64,000 nt of DNA from Cotesia glomerata (lineage: Eukaryota > Arthropoda > Insecta > Hymenoptera > Braconidae). The translations under genes and the position numbers were made by a program. Positions 59,235 to 64,000 of the stretch are shown piece after piece (position 1 is the stretch's first letter; each line of letters opens with the position of its first letter). Location: the NCBI RefSeq assembly GCF_020080835.1, contig NC_058164.1:14330142-14394141 (forward strand). Direction: 5' to 3'. The notes under the pieces are model-generated. The model was not told the origin of the DNA. It saw nothing but the letters and a program-made list of their open reading frames with translations, and searched no databases.

Positions 59235-60945
59235 TTATATCTCACCCTTTTTTATCTTCAAACGTCCTGCATAAAGGGGTTTCTCTTTCGTTTCCTCTCT
59301 TCTTCGGGTAAATCTCTTCAGAGTCCAACAATGATCTGCCATCATATTTACATCCCACGTTCCTTGATATCGTTTTTCCATCACACTAATGTCTTGATGG
59401 AATCTCTCACCTGCTCTTCACTACAATCACCAAGATTTTCAGGAAAGTGTGAAAGATGAGAATGTAAATAGTGCAATTTTGTATTCATTAAGCAACCTAA
59501 AGTATTATAGTTGTATAAAGACTCGGCGACTGAAGGTGCGTAGTTCTCCCTTTTGGTATTCCCTAATAATTGCTGTGATACTTCCTTAAAAACTTCCCAA
59601 GCTGCTCTCTCAATCTCGTTCATCTCATATTCAAGATTAGCATCCTGGAATAGAGTCCGAATTTGGGGTCCATCAAAATTCCTTCTTTTAATTTAGCGTC
59701 ACTTATAGCTGGAAATTTTTCGCCCAAGTACTTAAAACAGTTTCCATCTTTATCCAGAGCTTTGACAAATTGCTTCATAAGGCCAAGCTTGATATGAAGT
59801 GGGGGCAGCAAGTACTTGGAAGGATCAATTAGAGATTGTCGCGTAACATTGTGAGAACCAGGATTCAAATTTGTTCTTGTTGGCCATTCTTTTTGAATGT
59901 AATGATTCTTTCGGTCTCGGCTATCCCACAAACATAAGAAGCAGGGGTACTTTTTTGACCCTGATTGTTGGCCTAGCAATATTGTTGCAATTTTCAGATC
60001 ACCACAAACCTTCCATTGATGTTCTGAATAGTTTATTTTATCTAATACAACCTGTAAATTGTCATAAGTCTCCTTTAGTTTAGTCGAATGAGCTACTGGA
60101 ATCGGTGCCAATAAGTTTCCATTATGAAGAAGCACAGCTTTAAGACTTCGCCTAGAGGAGTCAATAAAAAGCCTCCATTCTTCGTCTTTGTAAGTGTTTG
60201 GCTTCAACTCATCGATCAGTCCTTTTACATCTGAACAGTACACAAATGAATTTTCGCTGTCTTTTGTAAAATACTTCCGGAACTCTTTTTCCCTATCACG
60301 ATAAAAATAAGCTGTTGTATTTTTAGCTAATAAATTTTTCCTTAAAGCTGAGGCTAAATGTTCAGCTTTTACCTTAGATAGTCCTAAGTCTCGTACAAGG
60401 TCATTCAATTCAAGTTGATCGAAGACTTCAGGGTCTTTACTTCTAGGAACACCACTCGGGATGTATTCTTCATCCTCAGAATGGATCTCTTCGGGTTCAG
60501 GATCGATTTCTTCAAAGTTATCTTCAACTTCCATCTCTTCATGTTCATTCACTGGTTCAGGAGCTGCAGGTTCTTCGACATTCAAAACTGTTCATGCTGG
60601 CACAACTGCTGTTACGTTGGCATATTGAATTTTATGTTTGGTTGTCGATGAAAAACCTGACACTTCCGTCGTGCAAAAATAGCAGTTTTTGACTCGTTGG
60701 TGCAGACCAAATCACAGGTTTTGAAAATTTCAAGCACTGTTTACTTTTCGTCTGCTCCCAACGAGTAAGCATCGTGTGACACCGATTGCAAAGTGAATGT
60801 GGTACCCAAGTTGCTTCCCAGTTCGTAATCTGGATACCGAAGCAGGTTTCGTAGACATTTTTCAATTTGTTTGAAAAAGATCTACGCCTTTTCGTTACTT
60901 CAAATTCTCCACATATGTAACAGAAGCAATTGGAGTTTTGTTACA
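59235..60945 (-). pseudogene. Uncharacterised Cys-rich transposase-like protein, copy 2, several frameshifts
   Basis: It has the same order as 37256-39031: FCYICGEF and VPHSLCNRC zinc motifs, NCYFC, an acidic linker, NDLVRDLGLSKVKAEHLAS, WRLFIDSSRRSLKAVLLHN, CGDLKIATILLGQ, GSKKYPCFLCLWDSRDR, PPLHIKLGLMKQFVKALD, LHYLHSHLSHFPENLG, and a C-terminal end near 59235. Breaks: one-base shift near 60690, in-frame TGA near 60594, shifts near 59640 and 59415. Unlike copy 1, this copy shows no intron between the VPHSLCNRC and PVIWSAP blocks. The upstream start is unclear. Confidence 0.72.
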
Positions 60946-61229
60946 TATGTGAGAGACACTTCTTGTCATATTAAACGCTTCAGAAGCCAAGTCACCCACT
61001 AATGAAGAGCTGCAGTCACTTGATGACGACGCCTGCGAGCCTGCTTTCTCACTCTGACCAGACGCCGATACTGGGATTCCGGGTCCCTGCATCGTAAAAC
61101 ACTTATTACTTGTGCCTGCCATGACGGCATTCAAGCCGTTAACCCAGGGACTATGCCAGACGGTCCTGTTGCCCGCCGTCACCACGTGGAGGTGCCCTGG
61201 TTACAGGCACAAGCATTTAAGCAAGAAAT

Positions 61230-62198
61230 CGATTCTGAGCCCAAAAAGTTCCTAGAAGTGAAAACCCTGAAACATCAGCTTAAAGAAAAAAAAATTTATT
61301 AACTAAAAATACAACAGCTTATTTTTATCGTGATAGGGAAAAAAAAATCTGATAACATTTTTAAAACGGCGAAAATTCATTGAGTGGACTGTTCAGATGT
61401 AAGAAGTTTGATTGATGAGTTAAAGCCGAACACTTTCAGGACGAGGTGAAAGTTTTCATTGCTTTGTCTAAGCGAAGTCTCAAAGCACCGACTCCAGTAG
61501 CTCATTTGACCAAAAATCATTGAAAAGTTTGTGGTGATCTGAAAATTGCTACACTAGTTAAGCCAACAATCTGGTTCACAATATATCCCTTCTTGTATGT
61601 TTGTAGGATAGTCACGATCGGAAAATTCCCTACAGTAGAAAAGAACGGCCAACAAGAAAGAATTTGAATCATGGTTCTCACAACGTTATGCGAGAATCTC
61701 TCATTAATCCTTACAAGTACTTGCTGCCACCACTTTATATCAAGCTTGACCTTATGAAGCATTTTGTCAAAGCTCTCGATAAAAATGGCAACTGTGTTAA
61801 GTACTTGGACGAAAAATTTCCAGCTATAAGTGACAATAAATTGAAAGAAGGAATTTTTATGTACCCCAAATTCGGACTCAATTCCAGGATGCTAATCTTG
61901 AGTATGAGATGCACAAGATTGAGAGAGCAGCTTGGGGAAGTTTTAAGGAAGTATCTCGAAATTTTTTAGGGAATGTGAATACAAAATTGCACTATTTACA
62001 ATCTCATCTTTCACACTTTCCTGAAAATCTTGGTAATTTCAGTGAAGAAAGAGAAGAAACATTCCATCAAAACATGAGTGGATGTCAATATGATGGTAGA
62101 TCATTGTTGGACTCTGAAGACGGATTTACCCGAAGAAGAGATGAAACGAAAGAGAAACCCTTTATGCAGGACTTTTAAAGATAAAAGGGTGAGATATA
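61230..62198 (+). pseudogene. Partial, degraded plus-strand copy of the same transposase
   Basis: Recognisable pieces are CSDVRSLIDELKPNTF, then after breaks NHGSHNVMRESLINPYKYLL, PPLYIKLDLMKHFVKALD and LHYLQSHLSHFPENLGNFS, and the same C-terminal end. The N-terminal zinc region is absent, and stops and frame changes are frequent. It faces the minus-strand copy head to head. Confidence 0.7.
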
Positions 62199-62830
62199 AG
62201 CGGAGAACAATTAAAATTCAAATCCAAAGGGTTTTGATGATATTTTCGAAAAAATTAATTTTTTAAGTCTTAAGACGAAATACTTTTTTATGCACCACAG
62301 ATCGAATGATATGATTTTTTATTTATTTTTGAATAATAACTCGATTTTTATTATATTACATTTGATTTTTCCAATTTTCGGGGTTTTGCACATTTGTTTG
62401 ATGTTTTCGAGACGTCTGAGTTATAAAAGTTGGAGATTTATATGTCGTCGATAAACCTACATGAAAATCATCATATATTTAGCTCAATACATTTTTTTAT
62501 CACAATATTGGGAATTTTTTGTTTTCGCAATTTTCATGGGTTTTTCGGGATTTACTTAGACTTTTAATGGCTGCTGGTCTGAGTACACTTCAGATAAGTA
62601 TAAAGCAGATCGAAATACATGAAAATCATGCATAGTTAGAATCTAAAAAATTTTTCAATCACCAAAACCCCCCAATTTTCCCGTTTTTTTCGGTTTTTTA
62701 CAGTTTTCTCAAAATCCTAGGGTGTAGGGGCCAAACGGACCTCAAATTCGGGTTCAGCGGGTCAAATTACATGGGAATATATGTGGCGCGTCCCAAGTAC
62801 AGACAACTTTTTTTTTTTGTGTGCCGGTGT

Positions 62831-63500
62831 TATTAACAATGTTTTTTTTTATAAATATTATATTGATCATTTTTTAGTTTTTAATAAACATTTTTATTAT
62901 TCAACAAGCTCTATTAAGATTAAATCAACATTTGTTTTCACTAAAACAGATTTAATAAGTAATGAATATTTTTTTGGAGGACTTTTTCGATAAATTTTTA
63001 CATTACCCAATCAGTTAAACCTATTTCTTTTAGTATTAAAAAAAAAATATTTTAGCAAGAAACTAATGATTTTTAATAAATGATTTATTTACTTACAAAT
63101 AGATTTATGAATATACAAAAAAATATACAAATATAAATATATATATTTATTTACTAATAAATCATTTATTTTTAATTAATTTTGAACTTCTTGCTTAAAA
63201 AATGAAGTTTTAAAAAATTAGGAAGTTATATATACTCGATTTTTACTTGTATACCGTTTCTTTGGTTTTTACAAGGCTGAGTAGATGGTAACTGTCGCAT
63301 TCAGTGAGTGCGCCACCATCCTGTCTTTATACTGTCCTGTTTTTATACTACGTTTGGACCCCAGCACATCCCTTTTCACTCCTGTATTTCACTGCCATAA
63401 TCAACCTTATTTTTTTCGCACATTTATTCTCAACTTTTTATTATCACTGCGGCTGTGGACCGACTTGTGCTTTCTGTACTGTATTTACCCTATTCCTCAC
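62831..63500. other. AT-rich non-coding stretch
   Basis: No gene is recognised. A minus/plus palindrome TAAATAAATCATTTATT recurs near 63070 and 63150. The open frame 63285-63683 has no domain and overlaps the tRNA-like sequence, so I do not accept it. Confidence 0.4.
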
Positions 63501-63599
63501 CCCTTTCTATCGGTTGTTGGAATAGTGGCGATGGGGAAACCACAGAGAAAACCCATGCCAGTACAGTTCGGCTACCGGAGCGACCCCCGACGGTTGGTG

Positions 63600-63706
63600 T
63601 TGGAACTATTCGAACAACCGTCGGGGCCCGAACTCTCGCCTCACGGCATGATGTGCGAGCGAACTAACGGGATAATGACTTAGCCCGCTCGGCCATCATG
63701 CCACGT
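63600..63706 (-). other. tRNA-Ser/Leu-like head, probably of a SINE
   Basis: On the minus strand the sequence starts GGCATGATGGCCGAGCGGGC, a good A box of the type II (Ser/Leu) class. A B-box-like GAGTTCGGGCCCC lies about 80 bases on. The anticodon arm does not fold well. A GC-rich inverted repeat (CCCCGACGGTTG / CAACCGTCGGGG) sits at 63585-63630. Confidence 0.4.
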
Positions 63707-63869
63707 CAAAATTAGGAAGTTATTTTTTATTATTAAAATTCAGAAATTGTTCAATTATGAAATAAATAGAAAAATTCTTAACAACAATCAAATTAACTCA
63801 ATTATACTGAGAAAAATTGATTATTGAACATTGAAATGATTAAACTAAGAACACTACACTCAGATCAGT

Positions 63870-63950
63870 TAGCAGCGCCCGTGACACCGCTAGAGACTTC
63901 CACGCAGACGGACCAGGTTCAAATCCCTTCACATCCAAATTTTTTCAGAA
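63870..63950 (+). other. tRNA-like sequence
   Basis: A perfect B box GGTTCAAATCC (63916-63926) is preceded at tRNA distance by a weak A box near TTAGCAGCGCCCGTG, and T runs follow. It resembles the head of a SINE. The last bases of the window are an (AAT)n repeat. Confidence 0.35.
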
Positions 63951-64000
63951 TTAATTTCTATCAACCAGTAGTCCATCACCTCATAATAATAATAATAATA

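Larger units (their letters stand above)
58594..62830. mobile_element. Inverted-duplicate transposon, uncharacterised Cys-rich transposase family, copy 2
   Basis: The ends are CACCGGCACACAAAAAAAG and its reverse complement, with TTA on both sides of the CACCGG...CCGGTG unit. The outer 640 bp of the arms are non-coding and match closely. The inverted symmetry continues into the coding sequence: a longer transposase copy on the minus strand and a partial one on the plus strand share the same 3' end. The mirrored arms span roughly 58594-60450 and 61230-62830, with the first exons of the minus-strand copy between them. Confidence 0.75.

Noticed and set aside
63285..63683. 132-residue open frame near the right edge
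   Set aside because: No recognisable domain, competing frames of similar length on the same strand, and it overlaps a tRNA-like repeat and a GC-rich hairpin.

Overview
The window reads as nuclear DNA of an insect. It is strongly AT-rich, has short GT-AG introns, and is packed with animal transposon families. The transposase relatives I recognise are ones I associate with Hymenoptera, so a parasitoid wasp (braconid-like) is my guess, not something the sequence proves. Two host genes are well supported: the last long coding exon of a two-PDZ-domain protein (15180-16824, +) and a complete alpha-arrestin (ARRDC-type) gene on the minus strand. The arrestin has six coding exons spread over 33675-52503. 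Its exon 1 is separated from exon 2 by a 16.5-kb intron filled almost wholly with nested transposons. A small terminal exon with its own poly(A) signal (31888-32004, +) may belong to a third host gene.

Layout. 1-4440: remnants of a transposase exon and of an ISL2EU/Harbinger-type element (SWIM protein plus DDE_Tnp_4 fragment). 4684-9344: a Tc1/mariner-superfamily element with a complete one-intron transposase, very long inverted repeats, inner tandem repeats, and a tRNA-derived SINE inserted in its right repeat. 9535-11494: two degraded spliced coding remnants (a TNP2-like Cys motif and a DUF4806-like end) around a foldback element that carries a tRNA-like core. 11.7-15 kb: hairpin MITEs. 15180-17100: PDZ gene end. 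17.8-31.8 kb: one small repeat whose (TA)n core has taken up a Helitron, an LTR-like block and a young Ty3/Gypsy element. 32.1-33.1 kb: a 5'-truncated LINE with a 12-bp target duplication. 33.7-52.5 kb: the arrestin gene and the TE stack in its intron. 53-58.6 kb: long inverted repeats and a dispersed repeat family. 58.6-62.8 kb: a second member of the uncharacterised transposase family also seen at 36974-39310. The right edge holds tRNA-like sequences.

How it fits together. TA-rich cores act as repeated landing sites, and insertions follow one another inside older insertions. Several elements are built as very long inverted repeats, in one case including coding sequence. The most notable non-host item is a pair of elements that share a Cys-rich transposase, ends of the form CACCGG...CA and 3-bp TTA/TAA target duplications; I cannot assign this family with confidence. 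All alignments here were done by eye, so repeat boundaries are approximate unless a target duplication fixes them.
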